The translations under genes and the position numbers were made by a program. DNA of 64,000 nucleotides from CAZKWG01 sp964615375 (GTDB taxonomy: Bacteria > Myxococcota_A > UBA796 > CAZKWG01), in the NCBI GenBank assembly GCA_964615375.1, contig CAZTOW010000004.1:248001-312000 (forward strand), given 5' to 3'. The stretch's first letter is position 1, and each line of letters begins with the position of its first letter. The notes beneath the pieces were generated by a model that was not told the DNA's origin, ran no database searches, and was given only the letters and a program-made list of their open reading frames with translations. Shown in pieces: positions 40,752 through 49,986 of the stretch.

Positions 40752-42740
40752 ATGTCGCGCGCCTTGATCTCGACGCTGCTCGGCCTGTCCGCCTGCACCT
40801 GGGTCAGCAAGCAGGACGTGGACGAGCGCGTCCCCCAGATGGACGACGATCAGGACGGCTACGCCGCGCAGGAGGACTGCGACGACGCCAACGGCGCGGT
40901 CTACCCGGGCGCCCCGGAGACCTGGTACGACGGCGTGGACGCCGACTGCGTGGGCGACGACGACTTCGACCAGGACAAGGACGGCGCGGGCCAGGAGACG
41001 GACTGCGACGACACCAACCCCAACGCGGTCCCCGGGGGCACGGAGACCTGGCACGACGGCGTGGACGGGGACTGCGGGGGCGAAGACGACTACGACGAGG
41101 ATGGGGACGGCTACGTGGCCACCGCGGACGTAGGCAAGACCACGGCCTCGGTCGAGGGCAGCGGCGCCCTGCCCGGCGGGGACTGCGACGACGCCCTCGA
41201 TCTGGTCAACCCGGGCGCCGAGGACACGCCCTACGACGGCGAGGACACCGACTGCGGGGGCGAGGACGACTACGATCAGGACGGCGACGGCTACGTCCCC
41301 AGCATCTACGAGACCCTGCTGACCGAGTATGTGGACGGGAGCGGGGAGCTGCCGGGCGGCGACTGCGACGACGCGGACCTGAGCATCTACCCGGGCGCCG
41401 CCGACGCCTGGTACGACGGGATCGACAGCGACTGCGCCGAGAACGACGACTACGACCAGGACGGGGACCTGCAGGCCTCCCTGGACGAGGGCGCGGGGCT
41501 CGACTGCGACGACCTCGACGCGACGGTCTACGACGGCGCCACTGAGGTGCTGGGCGACGGGGTGGATCGCGACTGTGACGGCGGCGAGGGCTCGTTCACC
41601 TTCGACGACCTCAACGTCAGCTCTACGCTGACCATCAACACGCCCATCGACGCGCGCCTCGCGGCCAACACCACCGACCTCTACCTCTCCTTCGCCGTGC
41701 AGGAGATCACCTTCTCCGATCTCGGCGTGGAGTCCACCTACTACAGCTCCGCCATCGCCTTCCGCTACGATCTGGCCAGCCTGCACGCCGAGCCGGAGCC
41801 CGAGGTGCTGCCCTGGGTGGCGACGACGACGCGGACGGCGGCCACGGCCACCGGCGGCCACGACATCCTGCTCACCGACTACGGGCTCATCGGCGCCATC
41901 GGGCTCACCAACAGCGGCTCCTCGCGGACCTTCCGCCTCGGCGGCTACGACGTGGGGCTGGCCGACATCTTCGGGCAGTCGTACTCGGTGGCCGACATCT
42001 CCGATCCGCTCACCGACGTCTCGCTGGCCCGGGACGGTGAGGGCAACGTCCACTTCGTGGGCTGCTCCGACGACGGCACGCTCATGTACCTGTGGATGGA
42101 GATGGCGGACTGCGACGAGGAGGGCACGCTCAACTGCTGGGGCCCCACCAACCAGAGCCAGGTGCTGGAGCTGCCCGCCTGGACCTGCGGCGTGGAGTTC
42201 GACACGGACCCGAGCGAGGGCCGCATCCACCTCGGCCAGGACGACGGCTACGCCATCGCCCGCTTCTCCATCGAGGACCCCGGCAAGTACACCTACGACG
42301 ACGACGCCGAGGTCACGGAAGACGACTTCACCGACGCCTGGCTGCCCAGCTCGCTGCAGATCCTCCACGACCCGGACGGCGCGATGTACCGCGTCTTCTA
42401 CGACGAGGCCTCCCAGCGCGTGCTGGCCCTGGACCCGGACGGCGTGGAGATCGAGATCGACGACACGGCCACCGAGAGCACGCCGGTGCGCGCGGCCTTC
42501 GACCCCGACGACGGGCGCCTGTTCGTGGCCTACCTCGTGGGCGGCGACGCCCGGCTGACCTACGGCACGCTGGAGGACGGCGTCTTCGAGGGCGCGACGA
42601 CCTCGCTGCCGACGGACTTCGCCCCCGATCAGGTGGAGCTGTGGGTCGGCGACGCCACGGGCTCCGGTCAGACCGATCTGGTGGTCGCCCTGGGATCCGC
42701 GAACAGCCTCGCGCTGGGCTTCGCGCTCGTCGCTGACTGA
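40752..42740 (+). CDS. DCDD-repeat lipoprotein
   Basis: A 662-residue surface lipoprotein. The signal ISTLLGLSAC gives the lipobox Cys at ~15. About five DCDD modules (residues ~36-280; e.g. EDCDDANGAVYPGAPETWYDGVDADC) are followed by a ~380-residue domain with alternating beta strands that reads like a beta-propeller of FG-GAP/NHL style (GEGNVHFVGCSDDGTLMYLWME, DGRLFVAYLVGGDARLTYG). It shares the repeat family with 30124-32817 but is lipid-anchored and lacks the C-terminal sorting signal. A GGAG site precedes the ATG at 40752. Likely a metal-stabilised cell-surface protein. Confidence 0.88.
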   Translation: MSRALISTLLGLSACTWVSKQDVDERVPQMDDDQDGYAAQEDCDDANGAVYPGAPETWYDGVDADCVGDDDFDQDKDGAGQETDCDDTNPNAVPGGTETWHDGVDGDCGGEDDYDEDGDGYVATADVGKTTASVEGSGALPGGDCDDALDLVNPGAEDTPYDGEDTDCGGEDDYDQDGDGYVPSIYETLLTEYVDGSGELPGGDCDDADLSIYPGAADAWYDGIDSDCAENDDYDQDGDLQASLDEGAGLDCDDLDATVYDGATEVLGDGVDRDCDGGEGSFTFDDLNVSSTLTINTPIDARLAANTTDLYLSFAVQEITFSDLGVESTYYSSAIAFRYDLASLHAEPEPEVLPWVATTTRTAATATGGHDILLTDYGLIGAIGLTNSGSSRTFRLGGYDVGLADIFGQSYSVADISDPLTDVSLARDGEGNVHFVGCSDDGTLMYLWMEMADCDEEGTLNCWGPTNQSQVLELPAWTCGVEFDTDPSEGRIHLGQDDGYAIARFSIEDPGKYTYDDDAEVTEDDFTDAWLPSSLQILHDPDGAMYRVFYDEASQRVLALDPDGVEIEIDDTATESTPVRAAFDPDDGRLFVAYLVGGDARLTYGTLEDGVFEGATTSLPTDFAPDQVELWVGDATGSGQTDLVVALGSANSLALGFALVAD

Positions 42741-42748
42741 GGCCTCAC

Positions 42749-45289
42749 TCAGTCCCCGGAGCGCTGCGCCGCGCCATCCCCGCCTGGGACGCCGCGGATC
42801 ATCAGCCGCGTCTCCGCCTCCGCGCCCTCCCAGTCGTGGGTGCGGGCCACCAGCACCACCGAGCCCTCGGGCAGCGTGAGCGGGACCTCCAGCCGCAGCC
42901 GGCGCCCGCCGCCCGTGGACCAGGCCACCTTCTCGCCGCCCTGCCAGAGGGTGAGGTCGGCCAGGCCCTGATCGTCCCGCGCCTCCACCAGCACCGTGAG
43001 CGGCCCCGGGAGCGCGGACAGCGGCGCGTCCAGGGTCAGCTCGGGGGGCTCCACCACGGTCGCCCGCCCGTCCCGGCCCAGCGCCAGCGGCAGGACCAGG
43101 GGATCGACGAGCTGCTCGGCGTCCAGGAGCAGCTCCAGCGCCAGCGGCCCTATCACCGCCTCGGACACGCGCACGGGCAGCCTCAGCTCACCCCGCTCCC
43201 CGGCCCCCAGCGCCGGGAGCCCCGCCTCGCGCGCCAGCAGCTCCACGCCCGCCGCCTCCGGCCAGCGCAGCCGCGCCCGCAGCCCGGTCAGCGTCCCCGG
43301 GCCCCGGTTCTCCACCGTCAGCAGCACCACCTGATGATCCGCGTCCGGCGCCAGCTTCGCCGTGGTCCGCACACGCGGCTCCGCGCGCTCCCCGATCTCC
43401 ACCACCCGCGAGCCCAGCGATCGGGCGGGCGCCCCCTCCGACTCGTAGGTGAGCGCGATCACGTCCTCCCGCCGGGCCGATCCGAGCGGGATGGCCACGG
43501 TGGCCCAGACCTCGCGCTCCTCGCCGGGCTTCAGGTGCCCGATGGGCAGGATCACGTCGTCCCAGGGCAGGTCGCCCCGCGGCGTGCTCAGGCGGATCCG
43601 CGCGCGGCGGATCTCCTCGGGCCGCGTGGCCCGCACCCTGGCGAAGACGCGCACCTTGGAGCCCGGGACGGGCGGATCCTCGAAGCCCAGCTCCACGGAG
43701 ACCGGCGCCTCCCCCACCTCGTAGACCGCGAGCGGCGCCGCCGGGGCCGCCCCCGCCCCCCAGTCCAGGCCGCGCGCGGAGAAGGCCTCGACCAGGCGCC
43801 GATCCTCCTCCTGGCGGGCCTCGGCCAGCACGCGCTCCAGGGCCGCCCGCATGGCCTCCGCCCCCGGACCCTCGGTGGTCCGCAGGAGCTCCGCCGCGAG
43901 ATCACGCAGCGGATCGTCGCGGTGGGGCGGGGTCACCCCCTCGCGCCAGCCCGGCTGCTCGTCCACGAAGAGCACGCTGCGCTCGCCCGGCGGCCCCTCC
44001 TCGGGCAGGCTCACCCCGCCCGCCGAGAAGCTCGCGGTGCGCGCCCAGAGATCCGGCGCCAGCCCCACCTCGGCCACGGGCACGTCGCCCACGAGGCGGT
44101 ACTCGGCCACCGTCAGCTTCAGGCGCACGGGATCCTCTCCCGCCCGCAGCGTGAAGATCTTCTGCACCGTGCCTTTCCCGTAGGTGCGGTCGCCCAGGAG
44201 CACCGCGCGCCCGTGGCTCTGGAGCGCGCCGGCCAGGATCTCGGAGGCCGAGGCCGAGTCCTGGTCCACCAGCACCACCAGCGGGAGCGCCGAGGCCCCG
44301 GGCCGCGCGCTGATCTCGTGCAGCAGGCCGTCCACGGGTGCCCCGCCCCGCCCCACGGTCCGCACCAGCAGGCCCTGGTCCAGGAACAGATCCGCCGCCC
44401 GCGCCGCCTGGATCATCGACCCGCCCGCGTTGCCCCGCAGGTCCAGGATGAGCCCGTCCAGCGGGCCCTCCGCGGCGAGCTCCTCCAGGCCGCGGCGCAT
44501 CAGGCTCTCCGTGTGGTCGCTGAAGTGGTCGAGCCGCATCCAGCCGAGCGCGCCCTGGCGCTCCCACTCCACGTTGGGCAGCACCAGCTCCGCCCGCTGG
44601 AGCACGAAGCTGAGCTCGCGCGGCGCCCCGCCCTCGACCCGGCGGACCAGCAGGGTCACCGAGCTCCCCTCCGGGCCCCGGATGTGGTCCACCGCGCGGC
44701 TCACGGTCATGCCCAGGGTGGAGAGCCCGTCCACCCGCACGATCACGTCGCCCACCCGCAGACCCGCGCGCTCGGCCGGGCCGTCGTCGAAGAGGCTCTT
44801 GATGGTCAGCTCTCCGCCCACCAGCCCGATGCGCGCCCCCACGCCCGAGGTGGTCCCGCGGATACGCTCGTCGAAGCGGGTCAGCTTCTCGCCCGCCAGC
44901 ACCACGCTCGGCCGATCCAGGGCCGAGGTCGCCCCGCGCAGCAGCTCCACCGAGAGCTCCACCGCCTCGGGCAGCGCCGTCCCCTCCCCCAGGATGGCGT
45001 CCTCCAGCGCGCCCAGCGCCGCGGGGAGCTCGGCCAGGGTCGCCGGGGGGCGCTCCAGGCGGGCAAAGGGCCCGGAGGCCCCGTGGCGCAGCTGGACCCC
45101 CTCGCCCAGCGGCTCGACGATGAGCCAGGGCACGGAGCCCTCCGCGGCGTCCGCCGCTCCCAGGAAGGCGGCGCGGGGGTCCACGGCCTCCAGCCGGAGG
45201 TACTGCCCCTCGATGAGGTGTACCGCCTGCTCGTACAGGGGGAGATCGGCGGCCAGGGCCAGCGGGGCGAGCAGCAGCGCGAGCGTCAT
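42749..45289 (-). CDS. S41 C-terminal processing peptidase with PDZ domain
   Basis: An 846-residue exported protease. It has a signal peptide (LALLLAPLALAA), an N-terminal helical domain, a PDZ domain (~140-215: GVGARIGLVGGELTIKSLFDDGPAERAGLRVGDVIV) and an S41 core (GWMRLDHF, LDGLILDLRGNAGGS, VDQDSASASEILAGAL with the nucleophile Ser, YGKGTVQ with the Lys). The C-terminal ~350 residues form beta-sandwich repeats with CARDB-like features (VLLTVENRGPGTLTGLRARLRW), an unusual extension doubling the normal length. The ATG at 45289 follows GGGAG. Tsp/CtpA-like enzymes trim periplasmic substrates. Divergent from larB. Confidence 0.9.
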   Translation of the reverse strand: MTLALLLAPLALAADLPLYEQAVHLIEGQYLRLEAVDPRAAFLGAADAAEGSVPWLIVEPLGEGVQLRHGASGPFARLERPPATLAELPAALGALEDAILGEGTALPEAVELSVELLRGATSALDRPSVVLAGEKLTRFDERIRGTTSGVGARIGLVGGELTIKSLFDDGPAERAGLRVGDVIVRVDGLSTLGMTVSRAVDHIRGPEGSSVTLLVRRVEGGAPRELSFVLQRAELVLPNVEWERQGALGWMRLDHFSDHTESLMRRGLEELAAEGPLDGLILDLRGNAGGSMIQAARAADLFLDQGLLVRTVGRGGAPVDGLLHEISARPGASALPLVVLVDQDSASASEILAGALQSHGRAVLLGDRTYGKGTVQKIFTLRAGEDPVRLKLTVAEYRLVGDVPVAEVGLAPDLWARTASFSAGGVSLPEEGPPGERSVLFVDEQPGWREGVTPPHRDDPLRDLAAELLRTTEGPGAEAMRAALERVLAEARQEEDRRLVEAFSARGLDWGAGAAPAAPLAVYEVGEAPVSVELGFEDPPVPGSKVRVFARVRATRPEEIRRARIRLSTPRGDLPWDDVILPIGHLKPGEEREVWATVAIPLGSARREDVIALTYESEGAPARSLGSRVVEIGERAEPRVRTTAKLAPDADHQVVLLTVENRGPGTLTGLRARLRWPEAAGVELLAREAGLPALGAGERGELRLPVRVSEAVIGPLALELLLDAEQLVDPLVLPLALGRDGRATVVEPPELTLDAPLSALPGPLTVLVEARDDQGLADLTLWQGGEKVAWSTGGGRRLRLEVPLTLPEGSVVLVARTHDWEGAEAETRLMIRGVPGGDGAAQRSGD

Positions 45290-45371
45290 GCTCCCGTTGT
45301 AGCCTGCCCGCTGGCCAATGGCGCGGGTTCGGATACGACCGAGGTCCCGCGCTCCCGGAGGACGCTCCCGC

Positions 45372-46145
45372 ATGGATCGGCATCGGCTCCAGACCCTGCT
45401 CCAGTCCCTCGTCTCGGGCGAGGTCTCGCTGGACGGCGCCGTGAACGCCATCGCCGAGCTCACCGGGGGCGAGCTCGGGTACGCCCACGTCGACCTGCAC
45501 CGCTCCGTGCGCACGGGCCACCCGGAGGTCGTCTACGGCGCGGGCAAGGAGAGCGAGCAGATCGTGGGCATCCTCAGCCGCCTGCACGCCGCCGGGCAGG
45601 TGGGCCTGGTCACCCGCGTCTCGGCCGACAAGGCGGAGCGCGTGCGCGAGGCCCTGCCCGAGGTTGTCTGGCACCCCATCCCGCGCTGCCTGCACCTGCC
45701 CGCTGACCCGCCCCCGCCCCCCCCGCCCACGCTGGGGCCGGTGGCCGTCATCTGCGCGGGCACCAGCGACCTGCCCGTGGCGGAGGAGGCCGCGCTGGTG
45801 GCCGAGGTCATGGGCAACCCCGTCCTGCGCATCCACGACGTCGGGGTGGCCGGGCTGCACCGCCTCCTGGGCCACGTCCCGCGCCTGCGCGAGGCGAGCG
45901 TGCTCATCGTCGTCGCGGGCATGGAAGGCGCGCTCCCGAGCGTCGTGGCGGGCCTGGTGGAGCGCCCCCTGATCGCCGTGCCCACCTCGGTCGGCTATGG
46001 TGCCAGCATGGGTGGGCTGGCGGCCCTCTTCACGATGCTCAACAGCTGCTCCACGGGCATCAGCGTGGTCAACATCGACAACGGCTTTGGCGCGGCCATG
46101 GTGGCCTCGCGAATGAACCGCCTCCCGGTGGGGGCGCGGTCTTGA
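45372..46145 (+). CDS. larB: LarB, pyridinium biscarboxylate mononucleotide synthase
   Basis: A 257-residue LarB, which carboxylates and hydrolyses nicotinic acid adenine dinucleotide in the first step of the nickel-pincer nucleotide cofactor of lactate racemase-type enzymes. The C-terminal PurE-like core is diagnostic: VAVICAGTSDLPVAEEAALVAE, VLIVVAGMEGALPSVVAGLV, and PTSVGYGASMGGLAALFTMLNSC...VVNIDNGFGAAMVAS. A poly-Pro linker precedes it. The ATG at 45372 follows a GGAGG site. larC follows with a 4-nt overlap. larE and larA are not in the window. Confidence 0.95.
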   Translation: MDRHRLQTLLQSLVSGEVSLDGAVNAIAELTGGELGYAHVDLHRSVRTGHPEVVYGAGKESEQIVGILSRLHAAGQVGLVTRVSADKAERVREALPEVVWHPIPRCLHLPADPPPPPPPTLGPVAVICAGTSDLPVAEEAALVAEVMGNPVLRIHDVGVAGLHRLLGHVPRLREASVLIVVAGMEGALPSVVAGLVERPLIAVPTSVGYGASMGGLAALFTMLNSCSTGISVVNIDNGFGAAMVASRMNRLPVGARS

Positions 46146-47428
46146 GCCGCCGCGTGCTGTGGGTGGACGCCTTCTCCGGGCTGGCCGGGGACATGCTCTG
46201 CGCCGCCCTGCTGGATCTCGGCGGCGATCTGGACGCGCTGCGCTCGGCCCTGCGCGCCCTGCCCGTCCACGGCTATCAGCTCCGGGTGGAGCGCGTGCTC
46301 CGCGGCCCCTTCGCCGCCACCCGCTTCGTGGTCGAGCCCACCGAGGCCCCCGCCGAGGCCCTGCCCGCCGCGGACGCGCACGATCACGGCCACGGCCACG
46401 ATCATGGACATGGTCACACACATGGTCATCTTCATGTCCATCTGGACCCCTGGCCGGGCCAGCCCCACCGATCCTGGGCCGACATCCGGGACATGCTCCG
46501 CGGGGCCGATCTCCCGCCCCGCGCCCGCGCCCGCGCGCTGGCCGTCTTCGAGCGCCTCGCCATCGCCGAGGCCCGGGTCCACGGCGTCCCGGTGGACGAT
46601 GTCGGCTTCCACGAGGTCGGCGCGGTGGACTCCATCGTGGACATCGTGGGCGCATGCCTCCTGCTGGACCAGCTGGGGGTAGACCGGCTCGTCGCCAGCG
46701 CCCTCCCCACGGCCAGCGGCATGGCCCGCACCGCCCACGGCCTCATCCCGCTGCCGGCTCCCGCGACGCTCGAGCTGCTGCGCGGCTGGCCCCTCGTCCC
46801 CGGCCCCCCCGGGCGCGAGCACGTCACGCCCACGGGCGCGGCCATCCTCACCGCGCTGGCCGAGCACGGCCCCATGCCCGGCATGCTCCTGGACCGCGTG
46901 GGCTACGGCGCCGGCACCCGGGATCCCGCGGACCTCCCCAACGTCGTGCGCGTGGCGCTGGGCGAGGAGCAGCGCCCCAGCTCGCCCACGGAGGTCCTCG
47001 TGCTCGAGGCCCAGATGGACGACCTCCCCGGCGAGCACCTGCCCCCCCTCCTGGAGGCCCTGCTGGAGGCCGGCGCGCTGGACGCCTTCGCCGCCCCGGT
47101 GCTCATGAAGAAGGGGCGGAGCGGGCTCTGGGTCCAGGCCCTGGCCACCCCCGACCGCGTCGAGAGCGTCGAGCGCGCCCTGCTCCGCCACGGCTCCACC
47201 TTCGGCGTGCGCCGCCACGCCGCCAGCCGCCGCGTGCTGGACCGGCGCCACGTCCCGGTGAGCACGCCCTGGGGAGAGGTGCGGATCAAGCTCGGGATCC
47301 TCGACGGCGAGCTGCTGCACGCCGCGCCGGAGCACGAGGACGTGCGCGCCCTGGCCCGCGCCTCCGGCGTCCCGGTCCCCCAGATCCACGCCGCGGCCAT
47401 CCGCGCCTTCGACGGGCAGATCCCGTGA
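46142..47428 (+). CDS. larC: LarC, nickel insertion protein for the pincer cofactor
   Basis: A 428-residue LarC that inserts Ni into the pincer nucleotide. The N-terminal half shows the LarC start VLWVDAFSGLAGDMLCAALLD, a His-rich metal loop (thirteen His between ~80 and 105) and VDSIVDIVGACLLLDQLG. The C-terminal half has VLVLEAQMDDLPGEHLPPLLE and VLMKKGRSGLWVQALA. In some lactobacilli LarC is split by a frameshift into two parts; here it is a single frame. It starts with TTG at 46142, overlapping larB's stop, and its own stop overlaps the next gene (GTGA). Confidence 0.95.
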   Translation: MSRRVLWVDAFSGLAGDMLCAALLDLGGDLDALRSALRALPVHGYQLRVERVLRGPFAATRFVVEPTEAPAEALPAADAHDHGHGHDHGHGHTHGHLHVHLDPWPGQPHRSWADIRDMLRGADLPPRARARALAVFERLAIAEARVHGVPVDDVGFHEVGAVDSIVDIVGACLLLDQLGVDRLVASALPTASGMARTAHGLIPLPAPATLELLRGWPLVPGPPGREHVTPTGAAILTALAEHGPMPGMLLDRVGYGAGTRDPADLPNVVRVALGEEQRPSSPTEVLVLEAQMDDLPGEHLPPLLEALLEAGALDAFAAPVLMKKGRSGLWVQALATPDRVESVERALLRHGSTFGVRRHAASRRVLDRRHVPVSTPWGEVRIKLGILDGELLHAAPEHEDVRALARASGVPVPQIHAAAIRAFDGQIP

Positions 47429-48477
47429 TCCGAGTGACGCTCCGCGGGGGGATGCCCAGCGCGGTGCGCCGCTCGCTGGAGCGGGCCGGCATGACCGTCG
47501 CCGACCCCGGGGACCTCATCATCGTCTGGTTCGACGGGGCCTCGCTCCGCGAGGACTCGGTGGACGAGCGCAACCTCTCGGCGCTCTCCACCCGCGACGA
47601 GCCCATCCTGGCCCTCGTGCCGCGCACCGACCTCGTCGAGCAGGCCCTCCGCGCCGGCGCCACCGAGGTGCTCACCAACCTGCCCCCGCCCGCCGAGCTG
47701 CTCGCCCGCTGCAGCGCGCTGGTGGCCTTCGCCGACCGCTGGCGCCACCGGGTGCGCAGCGCCGCACGAAAAGGGCAGAAGGTCGCGGATGATCTGGCCC
47801 GCGCCCGCGCCCTGCTGGACCGCCTCCTGGACTACTCGCCGAACCCCATCGTCACCTGCGACAGTCGGGGCAAGGTCCTGCGCCTCAACCCGGCGGCCGA
47901 GCGCATGTTCGGCTACCGCACCGAGGACGCCTCCCAGCACCTGCACGCGCCGGACCTCTACGCCGATCCCGGCGACGCCAGCCGGGTCATCGCCGAGATC
48001 CGCGTGGCGGAGGGCTCCGTCGTGGAGGTCTCCGAGATCCGCTTCCGCGCGCGCACCGGCGAGCACATCCTCGGGCGCCTGGTGGCCGGCGACGTCCTGG
48101 ACGCCCAGGGCGAGCCCGAGGGCAGCTTCCTGATCATCGTGGACCTGCGGGAGACCCACGCGCTGCGGGCGCGGCTGGAGGAGACCGCCGAGCGCATCAT
48201 CGAGAACGAGCGCCGCGTGGCCATGGTGCGGGCCGCCTCCTCGGTGGCCCACGAGCTCAACCAGCCGCTGACCGCCGTGATGGGCACCATCGAGATGATG
48301 GAGCTTCGCACGGACCTTCCTGAGGATCTCCCGCCGCGCCTGGAGCGGGTCTACGGGCAGCTGGAGCGCATGGCCCGCATCGTGCGCGAGCTGGGGCAGG
48401 TGACCCGGGCGCAGGATCCGCGGACCGAGGCCGAGGCGGCGGGCGGGCGAGGCGGCGCGACCGGAGGCCTGCGCTGA
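47425..48477 (+). CDS. Receiver-like/PAS/DHp protein without ATPase domain
   Basis: A 350-residue cytoplasmic signalling protein. Residues 1-100 resemble a degenerate receiver (DLIIVWFDGASL, EPILALVPRTDLVEQALRAGATEVL), ~130-245 a PAS domain (LLDYSPNPIVTCDSRGKVLRLNPAAERMFGY), and ~262-330 a histidine kinase dimerisation domain with H276 in SSVAHELNQPLTAV. The protein then stops; no HATPase_c domain follows in this or the next frame. It may be a phosphoacceptor or adaptor served by another kinase. GTG at 47425 overlaps larC's stop (GTGA), so it is coupled to nickel-cofactor synthesis genes. Confidence 0.78.
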   Translation: MIRVTLRGGMPSAVRRSLERAGMTVADPGDLIIVWFDGASLREDSVDERNLSALSTRDEPILALVPRTDLVEQALRAGATEVLTNLPPPAELLARCSALVAFADRWRHRVRSAARKGQKVADDLARARALLDRLLDYSPNPIVTCDSRGKVLRLNPAAERMFGYRTEDASQHLHAPDLYADPGDASRVIAEIRVAEGSVVEVSEIRFRARTGEHILGRLVAGDVLDAQGEPEGSFLIIVDLRETHALRARLEETAERIIENERRVAMVRAASSVAHELNQPLTAVMGTIEMMELRTDLPEDLPPRLERVYGQLERMARIVRELGQVTRAQDPRTEAEAAGGRGGATGGLR

Positions 48478-49967
48478 GCCGGCAGGATCTGGGGCTCGCC
48501 GGCGCCCTCTGCGCGCTGGGGCTGACCTTCGGCCTGCTGTGGCGGCGCGGCTGGGAGCTCTGGGGGGCGCTCGGCACGGACGCGGCCCTGTGGGGGCTCA
48601 CCGCTCGGGATCTGGCGGCCGGGGCGCCTCCCCTGGTGCCGCCGGGCTACCCCGCCCTGGTCGCGGCGGTCACGGCGGCGGGCCTGCCCCTGGTGGAGGC
48701 GGGAGCCGCGGTCTCCCTGGTCTCTTACGCCCTGATCCCGGGCGCGGTGCTGCTGGCGGCGCGGGCGGCGGGGGCCTCGCGCGGGGCCAGCGTGTGCGCG
48801 GGGCTCGCCAGCCTGGCCTGCGCCGACCTGATGGGCCTCGCGCAGCAGCTCCAGCCGGACGCGAGCGCGGCCCTCGCGGCCGTCGCGCTGGGTGGGCTGC
48901 TGGCCGCGGGCGCGAGCGGGGATCGCCGGGCGATCTGGGCGGCGGCGGCGGTGGGCGGCCTCTCCCCCCTCCTGCGGGAGCACGGGCTGGTGCTCGCCGG
49001 GATCACGGTGTTCACGCTCTTCTTCCTCCCGGGCGGGCGGGCCGCCGCGCTGGCGACCCTGGCCGTGTTCTGGGCGGGGCCGCTGCTGGTGGGCGTGATC
49101 CCGGGGCTCAGCCCGCTGGACACGCACTGGGGCGCGCGACCGGGGGGAGCCCTCGGCGCGCTGCTCGATCCGAGCCTCGATCAGGTCCCCTACGCGCGGA
49201 CGCTCCCCCCGGGTCCACGCGCCACCTACCTGGGGATGGTGGAGCAGGCGGACTCGCTCGGCCTCCTCCAATTCCACGCCGCCCGCTCCCTGCACCTGGC
49301 CTGGGATGGCTGGTTGCTGCTCGGGGCGGCGCTGCTGGCGGCGCTGCTCGCGAGGCGGCGGGCGGAGCTCGCGCTCGCCCTCCCGGTCCTGGCGGCGGCG
49401 CCCGCGCTGCTCATCTGGTCGCAGCGGCGCCACGTCCTCGTGCTGCTCCCGGTCGCCCTGGCCGCCCTGGCCGCGAGCCGCTGGACCTGGCCGCGCGCCG
49501 AGCGCGCCCGCCTCGTGGGCCTGGTGGCGCTGGCGCTCACGCTGGCCCAGCCCTGGGCCCGATCCTGGTCCGCCCTCGGCCCGGCCCAGCGCACCGAGGC
49601 CCCCCGCGCCCGCACCTACGCCACCATCGCCCGGTGGATCACCGAGCACGGCCCCCCCGGGGCGCTCCTGGGCGGCGTGTTCCAGGACATCGGTCTCTAC
49701 GCTCGCCTCCCGCGCCACGACCCGGACGGCTCGCCCGCCGACTGGCTCACCTTCGTGGTCAGCGACCTCCCCCTCTCCAACCCAGGGTGGGAGAAGGTCT
49801 CCCCAGGGTCCAGCGGCATGGGCATCTACCAGCTCGAGCCCGAGCGCTCCCCTCGCCCCTGCGCCGGCGCCCGCCCGGCCCCCGACACCCCGCACATCGC
49901 CGTCGCCGCCGCCCACGCCGAGCTCATCGACGTGGACGCCGCCTGCGTGGAGGCGAGGTCGCGCTGA
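48474..49967 (+). CDS. GT-C/GT39-like polytopic membrane protein, CTG start
   Basis: A 497-residue integral membrane protein. About ten hydrophobic helices are followed by a soluble C-terminal domain with several cysteines. Near the N-terminus GTDAALWGLTARDLAAGAP resembles the first external loop of GT-C glycosyltransferases, where an acidic residue (D36 here) is catalytic, and the following PPGYPALVAAV fits that family. This segment lies upstream of the first GTG (48636), so the start must be earlier; CTG at 48474 has GGAGG 6 nt upstream and overlaps the previous stop (CTGA). Sugar donor and target are unknown. Confidence 0.68.
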   Translation: MSRQDLGLAGALCALGLTFGLLWRRGWELWGALGTDAALWGLTARDLAAGAPPLVPPGYPALVAAVTAAGLPLVEAGAAVSLVSYALIPGAVLLAARAAGASRGASVCAGLASLACADLMGLAQQLQPDASAALAAVALGGLLAAGASGDRRAIWAAAAVGGLSPLLREHGLVLAGITVFTLFFLPGGRAAALATLAVFWAGPLLVGVIPGLSPLDTHWGARPGGALGALLDPSLDQVPYARTLPPGPRATYLGMVEQADSLGLLQFHAARSLHLAWDGWLLLGAALLAALLARRRAELALALPVLAAAPALLIWSQRRHVLVLLPVALAALAASRWTWPRAERARLVGLVALALTLAQPWARSWSALGPAQRTEAPRARTYATIARWITEHGPPGALLGGVFQDIGLYARLPRHDPDGSPADWLTFVVSDLPLSNPGWEKVSPGSSGMGIYQLEPERSPRPCAGARPAPDTPHIAVAAAHAELIDVDAACVEARSR

Positions 49968-49986
49968 GCGGGATAAGCGACCTCGG

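Noticed and set aside
46380..46435. His-rich stretch in larC as a possible repeat expansion
   Set aside because: His-rich metal loops are a known feature of LarC and fit its nickel role.
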